A DNA stretch of 64,000 nucleotides from Batrachochytrium dendrobatidis JAM81 (taxonomy: Eukaryota > Chytridiomycota > Chytridiomycetes > Rhizophydiales): contig NW_006281100.1 of the NCBI RefSeq assembly GCF_000203795.2, forward strand, positions 112,535 to 176,534. The letters run 5' to 3'. Within the stretch, counting starts at the first letter, position 1, and each line of letters starts with the position of its first letter. Position numbers and translations under genes: made by a program. The notes under the pieces are model-generated. The model ran no database searches, was not told the DNA's origin, and saw nothing but the letters and a program-made list of their open reading frames with translations. Of this stretch, positions 1-9,958 are shown piece by piece.

Positions 1-522
1 TGAATCAATCATATCCATTATGTCTTCCAAATCTTCATCAGGAATGATTGAGCCGGGTTGATTCATTGAACCAGACACTCGGCTGGAAGTACCCGGACCG
101 GGTTGATCAATTGGATATTGTTGGTCTTCGTCAGACATGGTTAAATCAATTACATCTACTGTACGTCTCTGACCTCGTCTGGGAATACTTGGACTGGGTT
201 GATCAATTGGGTCTTGTTGGTCTTCGTCAGGCATGGTTAAATCAATTACATCTACTGTACGTTTTTGGCCTTGGTTAAGAGTACTTGGACCAGCTACATT
301 AATTAGTTGTTGCTGACCTTGATTGGAAGTTTCTGAATAAAATTGATCCATTATGTCTTTCCAATACTGGGCGGGAATGCTTGGATTGAGTTCATCAAGT
401 GGATCAGACACTTGACTGGAAGTGTCTGATAATTGAGATGTATCATCTTTATCTGTCGGTATTAGTACTGCATTAGCGGTCGCTGCCGCAGCCAGTATGA
501 ATAAAATGTCAGTGAATTTCAT
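1..522 (-). CDS. secreted protein, family I copy 1 (3' end beyond window)
   Basis: An open frame reads leftwards from ATG 520-522 and runs off the window edge (174 codons, no stop). Residues 1-18 (MKFTDILFILAAAATANA) are a signal peptide almost identical to those of the genes at 15546-16175 and 27031-27678. The mature part is polar and low-complexity (Ser, Pro, Gln, Asp). It holds two in-frame tandem units of 96 bp (32 residues), each with the core TVDVIDLTM followed by DEDQQ and a Pro-rich linker. The paralogues end in a conserved two-cysteine helical domain; here that domain, if present, lies outside the window. The biochemical function is unknown. Secretion is inferred from the signal peptide. 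The VIDLT core resembles a SUMO-interacting motif. Promoter and upstream DNA match those of the paralogues. Confidence 0.8.
   Translation of the reverse strand, partial: MKFTDILFILAAAATANAVLIPTDKDDTSQLSDTSSQVSDPLDELNPSIPAQYWKDIMDQFYSETSNQGQQQLINVAGPSTLNQGQKRTVDVIDLTMPDEDQQDPIDQPSPSIPRRGQRRTVDVIDLTMSDEDQQYPIDQPGPGTSSRVSGSMNQPGSIIPDEDLEDIMDMIDS
105..290 (-). repeat. two 96-bp in-frame coding repeats
   Basis: The stretch beginning ggttgatcaattgg occurs at 101 and again at 197, an exact 96-bp period, so each unit adds 32 residues without changing frame. Both units encode the same VDVIDLTM core. The two copies differ by few bases, which suggests recent expansion. Confidence 0.8.
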
Positions 523-700
523 TAGATTGTGTCTAAACAATTGATGGAAAAGTAGAGTATTTAAACTGGTGTCGATCATGAAACTGAGCATACTTCATTG
601 TATTTGTATTTTTGTACAGTAAATTAACCCTAACCCTTTTAGGTTAATCAACGACACAGGGCTACTTGATTGCTTGTAGTGAGCCAATATCAAATTAGAC
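523..700 (-). promoter_or_regulatory. family I promoter with telomere-like box
   Basis: This is the region upstream of the ATG at 522. At 624-647 it holds CCCTAACCCTTTTAGGTT flanked by TTAA on both sides, which reads as TTAGGG-type repeats on the coding strand, about 102 bp before the start codon. The same box stands 107 and 101 bp before the starts of the other two family I genes. The flanking sequence (acgacacagggcta) is also conserved in all three. Confidence 0.6.
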
Positions 701-841
701 AGTGTGCTGCTCCCTATTTATAATGCCATATTGATCAATTTGATGATCATGTCAATTGGATTATGCTTTTACGACCCTTTTATCAGGTATATTCAAAAGC
801 GGGGGCGTAAGGATTTGTTTAACCGCAAACGCTCCTTTTTA

Positions 842-1302
842 TAGCTGTATTCGTGTCAAATGGTTCACTCCAGTATTCATCATACAATGACTGTATTCTG
901 CATTGCAATATACAATGGCTACTACACATTGACTGTATTGCGTGTTCGATATACAACAACCATCATATGACACACAATCAGACTATAGTGTTGAATCTAC
1001 ACTTTGTGCACTTTTAGTAATCATGCATTGTACAATCATCAAGTTTGAACCCACACCCATGTATTGTGTTTGATTGTCGATGCTGTCAATACAACTCTGT
1101 ACACACATTTGTTGTATTCTGAATCACGGATACGATCACAATCTAGTTCAACAACAACGATGACACATGTCAGTAATGCAGCTGTTGTTTGCATGTCAAT
1201 CGCCACCAACAATACCACTGTATTGTCAACCAGTCCATGACACTGACTGTTTATCACACACCAACACTGTTATTTAGTAGTCCATTTACGTCAATACAGC
1301 TG
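842..1302 (+). mobile_element. TIR element copy 1 (MITE-like)
   Basis: The left end reads tagctgtattcgtgtcaaatgg and the right end acgtcaatacagctg, an imperfect inverted repeat. The interior (gatatacaacaaccatcat, attgtacaatcatcaag, gtattctgaatcacgg) recurs at eight further places in the window. There is no coding capacity. It is judged a non-autonomous DNA element; the boundaries are approximate. Confidence 0.6.
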
Positions 1303-1560
1303 TCAATATACATTTGTACATGTGGTTTTGTGAACCGATTACAAGCCTCAAACAACCAACATTAGTACCACCATAATACAATCTGATCAATGGTGTGTCT
1401 GTATGGTAATGGCTGGTGTTGTGATATTCCAATTTGCTTTAAATACAATTAGTCGACTCATTGTCAACTGTACCACATACTTTTTCATACATTATTACAA
1501 ATGGTTTCATTTATTAGATTGTAAAAACAGCCATTGTATCGATATACTTGATCCAAACAT

Positions 1561-3629
1561 TTAGTTTTGATCACAGCTTTTTCCAACATAGATACAGCAA
1601 ATATCCATGCGAGTGCATCCAGAAGTAGGTTTGGGACCACGAGTGGTTGTGGTAGTAGGTCCTGTAGTGGTTATGATGGGTCTTGTAGTAGTGGTAGTAG
1701 TTGTGGTGGTTGTAGTAGTAGTAGTGGTGGTAGTAGTTGTGGTGGTGGTAGTAGTACTTTTGCTAGAAGGTGGAGGTGAACCACCACCGCATTCAGCTGG
1801 AACAGAAAAATCGTCTACGTAATCCACGGCATTAGGTCCTAAACCACGTTTGGCAAACCCTTTCCAGATTTCACACTTGTTGGCACCGTCATAGTGAGCA
1901 ACATCTGCTGCGACAATGGCATCACGAGCATCAATGAAATTGGTGTTGCATGGCTGGAGCATCATGCCGCCAATCATAATCTGCATTGTGATAATATTGC
2001 CAGCCTTGCTCTTGGCATCGTACAGATTGGTAGAAAACCCATTCTTGGCAATCAAGTTCCAGTAAATTTCCCACAGCGCAGCAGCCCACACTTCACCGAC
2101 AGCATGGACTTCTCCACGTTTTTTGAGATAGCCATAGGTCAAAGGATTGACTTGCATGTCAGTGGTGTAAGGATAGGAACGCATGCCATTATTATTGTTT
2201 TTGGAATATCTGCCAAAATAGGTGGGTGTGTCGGCTTTGTGTGATTGCTTGGCCGTCACGATCATGGCAAATATGTCGGACCAACCTTCTCCCATGCCTC
2301 TAGTTTCAGGACTGAACATGCACAGTGATGCTGTAGGTCCACCAGTCAACCGAGTTGAAATACCGTGACCATACTCGTGCAAAACAACTTGGTTGTCCAG
2401 ACCTGGATTGCGGTTGGGTTTGGCAGAAGTAAATCGGAACATTCGCATTCTGCCAGGCTCGCCATCAGGAGGAGCGTGGAAATCAGCATTCTCTCTGCGT
2501 GCCGTGTCCAAAACACTGATAACAACAGCATCGCTGCCTTTACCGCCTTTGCCAAAGTTGTCGGTTTGGAAATTGCCAGCAGCCTCGTTGAAACCATACT
2601 GGTATGTGATATCGTGCATCAGGTTGGCAAGATAAAACAGATTGACGGCTGTTGCTTGTATGTTGTCTGCATCGTTAATATCAGTTGCAGGATTGAATTT
2701 ACTGTCAAACACACCATTAATACCAGTTCCTGGAGTCGATGGAGTGTTTGCAGTGTTGACCGCCTCAGCGTTGTTGCCACGGGTAAGGGTTCCGTTTATC
2801 CATCCATTAGGCGACGATGGTTTGTATTCTGGATCTTTGATGTTGGAGAATCCATCATCAGGACTGAGACCAGGAATTGGAATAGCCTTGTATGTTGCAT
2901 GATGACCAAAATCAACAGCCTGGACCAGTTTGCCTAATATCAATCCATTTACATTCAGATTAGTGTTGATTCCATAAAAATCAATATCTGAACCTGAAAT
3001 ACCGTACCAGTGTTGGCATCGGCCCAAACTTGGAACCAGAAATTAACATCCTCGTCGCGAAGCTGGAATTTGTAAGCATATGCAAGCGTGCCATCAGCCT
3101 GTTGGACATACTCGAGCTCATGTTTAGAACCAGAGTAAACTGGCAAGCCCTTGGCCTTGGACACAATATCAGCAACCTGTTCAAACGTCAGTTTGGTTTT
3201 GGGTTCCGCAATTGAAAGCTCACTTTTGGCAAAATGGCTTTCAGTACCAAACGAAGTAGAGTACGACGTAATTTGACCGTCTTTGATATGGACAGCAGCT
3301 TGGTGATTGGCTACACGTGCACCATTGATAATGTGAGCACCATATACATGAGTCACGCCAACACTGTCCGTAAAGTTATTGTAAACCTTGAACTCGTTAG
3401 GTGTGAGATTGAGTTGGTCACAGAGATATGCAACACCAATCTTGACCGAGTCAGTATTGGACAGAGCCATAAGACTGGATGAGTGATCATAGGGAATATT
3501 GTGATAGGTGGATTTTGGAAAATAGAATAAAGAGCTGTCCATGGCATTTTCTGCAGACAAAACAGTCGGAGCCGCAAAGATTGCGGATGTGGCAAGAGCA
3601 AGAACCAGAGAAACGGTAGAAACAAACAT
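1561..3629 (-). CDS. secreted fungalysin-type M36 metallopeptidase with poly-Thr tail
   Basis: Two exons read leftwards: 3629-2994 and 2919-1561. A 74-nt intron (GT at 2993, AG at 2920) restores the frame at TGTVFQ/AVDFGHHATYK, giving 664 residues. Residues 1-20 are a signal peptide, followed by an FTP-type inhibitory propeptide to about residue 210 and then the peptidase unit. Zinc and catalytic residues are visible: HEYGH at 393-397 and the third ligand in GMGEGWSD (E423). Family knowledge: zinc endopeptidases secreted as zymogens. M36 genes are greatly expanded in amphibian-infecting chytrids, where they are suspected of degrading skin proteins. Oddities: the C-terminus carries about 24 consecutive Thr (about residues 600-624), a second Thr/Pro stretch and a cysteine-rich tip (CTRMDICCIYVGKSC), probably an O-glycosylated stalk. 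The intron donor (GTTCAG) is weak but required by the frame. Confidence 0.93.
1684..1757 (-). repeat. (ACN)n trinucleotide tract coding poly-Thr
   Basis: About 24 consecutive Thr codons of the M36 gene, mixed ACT/ACC/ACA. The mixed codons make it less slippage-prone than a pure microsatellite and suggest the amino-acid run itself is maintained. Confidence 0.8.
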
Positions 3630-4734
3630 TTGAACAATGGTTTGAATATCTAGTGTATATGTGGCAAGTACAAAACTAAACTATTACAACAATATGGGAC
3701 GATGGAGTTGGCTGCATTGCATGGTTTATATTTTGAATTGACACTGTAGTGTCGAATTGACTAAAACGTGCATGTGATGTGATGCATTAACACACGAGTA
3801 TCAAGCGCATGTGTTAATATATCACATATCCAAACGATGCATGTGAAGCGGGTCCATTACTGCGTTGATTTTGATTAAGATGATTGCGTGAATGTGGGTT
3901 CAAGAAATATATACTATACAGTGTAGGATGAATACCCGTTGATATCCAGTCATTTACAAGCTAGGAATTTAATTTGAATCTAAGCCATGCTTACCATGTG
4001 CAATTCATGTGTGTTGTAAACTTGCGAATATCGCTTCAACTCGTTTCAATTCACTTCAACTCGATTTAGATTGATTTAGATTGGTTAAACTACTATGCAG
4101 CTTTTTAGCTAGCTTGTGCCATGTTGTCAGATTGTGATGCTTGGCATAGCATAAAAGTATATCACACTACAGACAGATTCGGGATGTATCGGCTGTATTG
4201 GCTGTATGCATGTTCTGCATATGTTCAGACGAGACTCGAGTATGATCGACTCCGAGTACTCAAAAATGGATACATGATCAGTAGTGCCAATGACTTGAAC
4301 TGATAGCGTGCATGCTGATGACCAATATCAATCATGCTATGATACTGTTTGTAATCTGAATGGTTTCATATGTATCGACACCAACACAACCACATGATAT
4401 AGCAACATACTCGACATGTGGCAAATGGTACAAATGGCACAAATGGAGTAATCGGAGTAATTGGCAGTATAGTTTGTTCATTCAATATTGGAATCATTAG
4501 GTTGGGTTAATAAGCAAAGTAGGAGATGACAAAAGGCGTGCTAATTGGCTGTAATCATACAGTCGATTGGTAGATCGGATAAATAAATGATTGATTTTAG
4601 GCAATGAAATAATACGGGAAATAAGGGATTATTCAAGCAAATGAGTTTGAGATTACAAAAATAATACATCAAAGCATTAAACTGATGTAGTAATGGTTTT
4701 ACTCTATAACTGAAAACAATGGAAAATAGTTTTT
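3630..4734. other. intergenic, upstream of M36 gene
   Basis: No supportable gene. The stretch just after 3630 is the M36 promoter. At 4040-4090 there is a short run of related words (tcgtttcaattcacttcaactcg, gatttagattgatttagattgg). Small open frames at 4121-4303 and 4541-4813 lack ATG support, similarity or composition of coding sequence. Confidence 0.5.
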
Positions 4735-5010
4735 GGTTGTACAAAAACTCGTCATGTTTTGGAAACATTCTGATAGTATCAAGTAGGCTGCGGGTGATCA
4801 AGTCGTTCAGCAAACTGACTATCAGATGGTCGCCATATTACAGGAAATGCAATCAATGAATGACCCATCATTCAAATCAACAATCTACCGATATTTTCAA
4901 AAAACAACAGCATCAAGGGTAATAGTTGCCGACACTCGTTTATCTTCAATTTCATATCCATTTTCGCTAGCTGTGAAACACGATTTAAAATATCGAAATA
5001 GCGATAACAT
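4735..5010 (+). repeat. dispersed repeat R2, copy A
   Basis: Shares several blocks in the same order with 47775-48095: acattctgat.gtatcaag, a gtcgccat block, cattcaaatca.caatcta, and cgcta.ctgtgaaa. Divergence is high and spacing differs, so this is an old duplicate or a weakly conserved element. Its type is unknown. Confidence 0.45.
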
Positions 5011-5306
5011 GCATATTTATCAAGTCAGGAATATGCTGTTGAATCGATAGTTTTCAGGCTACAAAACTTACTTTTTACACTTGATAACAGAACAATGAGC
5101 TTGCTTAAATTGATAAAAACGATTCAATTGTAAAAAGTTTCAAGGTTGCTTTACTCAACTTGCAGCGACTTTTCTAAACAAAACTTCAAGAACTGAATTT
5201 TGTTTTACATTTTAACGTGCTTGTTGGAAATGCTGTCTTGATATTCAAGCTTATTTTTACATCAAGGATTGATAGACTTGGAGCGACTGTTATTACCAAC
5301 AAAACC

Positions 5307-6953
5307 ATGTATCCACTGAGATTCAAGTCGTTGATTATTCCTTCGAAACTATCCCACGTTTGTTTTATTCAAGTCACTCGAGCTCATTTTAACGGACGTC
5401 AGTTATTATCTAGTATAAATCTACTGCCATGGTTTATTCAGCATAGAATCTATGACTATGCAGGAATGTTGACCAGATACTTGCATAGGAAGCTAAGCTT
5501 CCCTATTAGCTTGCATACGTTGAGGTTGATAATGGCAGATTGTTTTCTTCAAGACAATGTGCGTCAGGCAGCTGTTATGCAGCAGTTGTTCCATGGTCAC
5601 TGGCTGTTGTGGGAGTCGCTCTTTATCCATACTACAGCAATGGCGGAGATAGCATTGGCTATCAACCCCTTTCGCACAGGCATGCAGACTAGGTTTTCAG
5701 TGTCTACTACACCCGACACTGTACTGCTGCCTCTAGTCTCTTTAGTTTCTCACTTGCAGCCAGAAGCCATTCCTATTGCCAATCATCTATTGGATTACAT
5801 TCTTGCAAACTATCATCCACAGCCTCATTGTGTTAAATTCTGTTATGCCAAGCTCTCGATCATGGCCGGATTGGGTAGACTACAGCCACTAATAGCGTTG
5901 ATAGGAGATTGCAAATGTCCATTAACTATCAAAATATTTGGAAGAGCATGTTATATGGCTGCAATCAATGGTCATTTGAATGTTGTCGAGTATTTGTTGC
6001 ATTTGAATTCAACTTATTTTACTATGGCTACTCCCATCTCTGAATCGAGTATACTGCCAGTGCCATTTATTGATCAGGGATCAGCAACAGCGTTGGATTT
6101 ATCCACTCATAAAACTCTAATTCAGCCGCCACAAATCCATTCAGCCATGTACATGTCAGACCAGGCATTTCAAGGTGCGATTTCTGGTGGGCACATTGAA
6201 TTAGTCAATGTGCTTCTTTTGAAATATCCCGACTATAATCTTAGACCAACAAAGCGATCCATATCAGAGGCTGTATATCGCAATCACACCAACGTCATTT
6301 ACTATTTACTGGAGCCACGTTTTGGCTTTTCAAAATTGAGCGGATTTGATAGTCTGTTTGAGATTGCTGGAAAATATGGTTGCAATGAGCTTATGGACTA
6401 TGCTCAAAAACATCAGATTGGGATGGGCATGTACAGTCTTGATTCAGCAGGTCAATTGACTACAAAAAAAACGATATTTTCAGCCAAGTGTGAATGCATC
6501 AAGGCCTTGCGTCACTTGTATGCTCGGAATGGACACACTGCAGGGATCTTGCAAATGAAGGGAGGAAAACACTTATTGGACAAGTCAGTATTGACGGTTG
6601 CTGCAGAACACGGGCAGTTGGATACTATTCATACCATTCTGTGGTACTGGGCACATCATCGACCATCTTTGGGAGTTTATTCTAGTTTAGATGCAGTCCT
6701 TGCTGCCATCAAATCTCGACATGTTGGGGTTGTCATGGTTTTGGCGTCTGTCAAGATTGGCTTACAAAAGGCGGATCTTGTTCGTGCGCTGGATTACTCG
6801 CTCGAGCAATGCGATTTTGGAATTGTTACCTATCTTACAGCGACTATTGCAAGTGGCAGATATTGTGAGCATGCCAGTACTATTGCTCGTAAAAATGGTC
6901 ATGATGATCTAGCAGACCATTTGGAATCCATGGTTGAGCTTTATTGGTGGTAA
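5307..6953 (+). CDS. ankyrin-repeat protein, intronless
   Basis: 548 residues from the ATG at 5307; the open frame extends 30 codons upstream only through a GTG. The N-terminal part (LLPWFIQHRIYDYAG) looks like a degenerate F-box-type segment. Ankyrin-like helical repeats follow, for example INGHLNVVEYLLHL (about residue 225) and ISGGHIELVNVLLLKYP (about 295), with weaker ones to the end (AAEHGQLDTIHTILWYW). Such proteins mediate protein-protein contacts; no partner can be named. It is long and uninterrupted beside multi-exon neighbours, which hints at retroposition or simply an intron-poor family. It converges with the gene at 7133-7732. Confidence 0.75.
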   Translation: MYPLRFKSLIIPSKLSHVCFIQVTRAHFNGRQLLSSINLLPWFIQHRIYDYAGMLTRYLHRKLSFPISLHTLRLIMADCFLQDNVRQAAVMQQLFHGHWLLWESLFIHTTAMAEIALAINPFRTGMQTRFSVSTTPDTVLLPLVSLVSHLQPEAIPIANHLLDYILANYHPQPHCVKFCYAKLSIMAGLGRLQPLIALIGDCKCPLTIKIFGRACYMAAINGHLNVVEYLLHLNSTYFTMATPISESSILPVPFIDQGSATALDLSTHKTLIQPPQIHSAMYMSDQAFQGAISGGHIELVNVLLLKYPDYNLRPTKRSISEAVYRNHTNVIYYLLEPRFGFSKLSGFDSLFEIAGKYGCNELMDYAQKHQIGMGMYSLDSAGQLTTKKTIFSAKCECIKALRHLYARNGHTAGILQMKGGKHLLDKSVLTVAAEHGQLDTIHTILWYWAHHRPSLGVYSSLDAVLAAIKSRHVGVVMVLASVKIGLQKADLVRALDYSLEQCDFGIVTYLTATIASGRYCEHASTIARKNGHDDLADHLESMVELYWW

Positions 6954-7132
6954 TACGTTATTCCGAGTAGATACACCAAGATTGGTTTTTATTTACAAAA
7001 GCCTGTGCAATCCTATAATGCAATTTAAAATGCTGCATTACTCCACTGCGCTGATTGAATGTATATCATCTGTCGAGTTTCGCACCAATAAAAGTCGATA
7101 TATTCTTCTAAAGCAAGATTTATTAAAAATAG

Positions 7133-7732
7133 TTAACGCTCAGCCAAACTGGCAGTTGCAGTATTATCATCAGACATTGGTTCAGTATCCTCAAACCGAA
7201 CGGAAACACCCATTTCGGCCAATTCAGCAACAGCCTGTGCATTGATTTCCAAATTGCTGGCGTCATCACGATCGTCTTCATCTTCGTCTGGATTGAAGCT
7301 TTTCAACAATAAATCCATCACATCGATATGATCAGCCTGGGCAGCAACAGTTATAGGGCTTTTTCCAGCTGTGTTTTTGAGTGTAGCACTAGCACCGCAT
7401 TCCAGCAATCGCTTAACGATATCAATGTGACCATTTAATGCAGCCCAGTGCAAAGAAGTAGAACCCTCGTCGTTAGTCATGTCAATATCGCAAGGTCCAG
7501 CCATATCGGTTGTAAGAAAAGTGACGACATTTAAATGACCATTGGCAGAAGCCATATGCAAAGCGGTATTGTTTCCAAAAGTGGAGCGAGCATGACAGAG
7601 AAACTTTGTGGAAAGTAAATGTGACTGTTGTATTGATTGCAAGTCTTCTAAATCTCCGAATCTAGCAGCAGTAACAATATCCTGTATGACACTATCCGAC
7701 ACAGTGGGAGCTACTGTCATGGTTCCAGTCAT
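7133..7732 (-). CDS. YAR1: YAR1-like ankyrin protein (ribosome-assembly chaperone type)
   Basis: 199 residues, single exon, ATG at 7730-7732. It has two to three canonical ankyrin repeats: NNTALHMASANGHLNVVTFL, EGSTSLHWAALNGHIDIVKRLL and AGKSPITVAAQADHIDVMDLLL. An acidic stretch (DEDEDD) and a short helical tail with VSVRFED follow. The order, size and acidic tail match yeast Yar1, which binds and protects ribosomal protein S3 and accompanies it to the nucleus. The assignment rests on overall architecture and the LHMA/LHWA repeats; a generic small ankyrin protein is the alternative. No intron is needed. Confidence 0.7.
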   Translation of the reverse strand: MTGTMTVAPTVSDSVIQDIVTAARFGDLEDLQSIQQSHLLSTKFLCHARSTFGNNTALHMASANGHLNVVTFLTTDMAGPCDIDMTNDEGSTSLHWAALNGHIDIVKRLLECGASATLKNTAGKSPITVAAQADHIDVMDLLLKSFNPDEDEDDRDDASNLEINAQAVAELAEMGVSVRFEDTEPMSDDNTATASLAER

Positions 7733-7789
7733 TTTGGTCAACTTGATTTTTTGAATTCGACAAAATAAAATTTTAAATTGTCACGGGAC

Positions 7790-8059
7790 ATTGGATGAAT
7801 GTAATTTTGTTGTAATTGTATTCAAGATTCACAATACAACTGAAATGAGTGTATTGACAATATTGACACAATACATGAATCCGAGTTCAAACTTGATGAT
7901 TGTACAATGACTACCAAAAGAGGATTTCAGTTTGAATTTATAATCTGTGTACAATGAAAGAAGCAATACAATTGATTTCTAACAAGAAAGCAGAATGAAC
8001 AATCAAATCACCAAAAAACAAACACTTGCACAAGCAATTGGTTTCTGTGAATACGGCTG
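7790..8059 (-). mobile_element. TIR element copy 6 (MITE-like)
   Basis: Reverse orientation. The interior attgtacaat and the block gttcaaac.tgatgattgtac match copies 1-3 when reverse-complemented. One terminus is visible as gtgaatacggctg at 8047-8059. The other end is eroded near the promoter of the YAR1-like gene. Confidence 0.5.
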
Positions 8060-8064
8060 TAATG

Positions 8065-8129
8065 AGTTGAATTTAGTCTGACAATTCAGTTGAATTTAGT
8101 CTGACAATTCAGTTGAATTTAGTCAACTA
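8065..8129 (+). repeat. tandem repeat, 23-bp unit, nearly three copies
   Basis: The unit agttgaatttagtctgacaa plus ttc starts at 8065, 8088 and 8111 with an exact 23-bp period. The third copy decays at agtcaac. It lies between the TIR element and the start of the SEC22-like gene. Confidence 0.85.
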
Positions 8130-8141
8130 ATCATTGCTGAA

Positions 8142-9958
8142 ATGATTCGACATACGCTGATTGCTAGAGAACTTGGCGGTCTGCCATTGGTTGCGTCAAT
8201 GGAAACAGACTCTGTATGGACCAATATGTACTATATGTTCAGTTTGTCTTAGTCTTGTACTGTTTGTAATGACATTTGTTCATGATCGGAACTGTCCATT
8301 TAACTCATCATTCTACCTTGATATCATTACAGCCAGATGACCCTATTACAGATGTCAAGAAACTGATCAAGCCGCTGCTTAAAATATTGTCTTGTTTTAA
8401 TTCATCCAGTGGAAATGCATACTCTAGTGGTCATGTTCCAAATGGAAAAAGGTCGTCGCTCGTTGTGTCGTTACTAGGCGCTAGTTCTTCAGAATTAATG
8501 TTGCAAAAACTCCCACTAGAATGCAGTCTCGACGCAGATCCTTTTGTATTTCAGTTGAGTCCATTACAGGCTTTTAGTCTATATCAACCCATTCTATCCT
8601 ACCACTGCTATTCTTAGTGTATGCTTCCCTTGCTGGTCAATCCATATTCGTCTAATCTTTCCAGACAGCATCCAACATACTGACTGATACGAGTGCGATT
8701 TTTGTTTGATATTATCCAGCTATCTTGTTGATAACGGTGTCATTTTTATGTGTATTGTCGAAAATACAATGCCTCGTTTGCTTGCATTCAGCTATCTGCT
8801 TGAACTTGTGCATGAGTTTATCGAAAATACCAAAAACAACGAAAAACAATGGCGTGAAGCCTCACGACCTTATTCACTTATTCGCCTAGGTACTTTTTAC
8901 TGCAGATCTTGCCAAAGATTGCCTATAAATATTGATTGTGTGTACTGTATGTGTAGAGCCCATTATACAGTCTATTAAAGCACGATACCGTAATCCAAGA
9001 GCACTGCAAAGTAGAACGGATCTGGTAGATTTGTCAATGCGTGTTCGAGCCATCCCAACAATCAGCACGGCTAATCTTTTTCCTACTGAATTTGCAGGTG
9101 CATGATGATTTGGTTTCACTGAAATTATTATAAATACGTCTTCATTTATCTATCCATATATTTAACAGCTATTTGATCTTTTGCCTTTGTAGCTGCATCT
9201 CGAATGACTCTTCAACGAGTTGCTGGAAATGTATCCAATGCAGCAGAACAATTTTCAACCGGCCACGGATACTCTGAAAACACTCGGTCGTGGCGTACTC
9301 GATATCTTGTCACTATTACTCTGTTGATCTTTTTCGTCGACTTGATTTATGGTCTCGGTAGCTCATTGAGCCTGTTGAAGATTATACGCCACAGACGACA
9401 TCCGGTATGTGGTATTTAAAATGCATGCTGCTGGATTTGGTGTGTTAGTTTCTTATGGGCCGTTTTTAAATAGATTGAAGAGGGAGTCAAGTTTGTATAT
9501 GCGCACTTTTTCATGTTGATTATTTTTGCATTATGTCCAGTTCTTACTTATCAGGTATGACTTTGATCCATGATTGCATATTCTGGTTTAGCATTATGAT
9601 TGTCTGACCATTGCTATATACTCTGTTTAAACACTACATGTACAAGATGAGGAAATTCCAACAACGACAGAAACTCGCACCATTGGCCATACGAATCACT
9701 CTAGCTCACGCATTTGTGACGTTTTTTCAGATCCTGCATACTCTTCTTATCCCAAACGACTTGCCAGAATGGCACAATTCTGCCGATCACTCAAACATGT
9801 CACCACTTCAACAAGCAGCTGTATTTTTTAGCACATTTAGCATTCCTGCTCCATTGGTATTTACCAAGGTGATCTACTTGATTACTGTGTGGTTAGTAGT
9901 TGGCTCAGGTGTGAGAACCACATCTATGAAATATGACAAATTGGATCATTTAGAATGA
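8142..9958 (+). CDS. SEC22A/C-like longin-domain membrane protein
   Basis: Seven exons: 8142-8213, 8333-8553, 8720-8889, 8957-9097, 9193-9404, 9474-9554 and 9647-9958, giving 402 residues with continuous frame. Residues about 1-150 read as a longin fold: start IARELGGLPLVAS, then YLVDNGVIFMCIVENTMPRL, AFSYLLELVHEF and RPYSLIRL, then a linker IKARYRNPRALQSRTDLVDL. This matches the animal SEC22A/SEC22C pattern. Instead of a SNARE helix, the C-terminal half has about four hydrophobic segments (LVTITLLIFFVDLIYGL, FFMLIIFALCPVLTY, ITLAHAFVTFFQILHTLL, FTKVIYLITVWLVVG). Animal relatives act in ER-Golgi traffic without a clear SNARE motif. The last acceptor (9645-9646) is the least certain junction. 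Confidence 0.78.

Noticed and set aside
624..647. Telomeric repeats as evidence of a chromosome end
   Set aside because: Only two to three units, internal, and at a fixed place in three promoters.
1567..2937. Several long plus-strand frames (one with a long Val run) opposite the M36 gene
   Set aside because: Antisense shadows of the protease; the Val and Gly/Ser runs are the reverse reading of the Thr codons.
4541..5050. Open frames on both strands at 4541-4813 and 4826-5050
   Set aside because: They lie in a diverged repeat, show no conserved residues and do not stay open in the other copy at 47775-48095.
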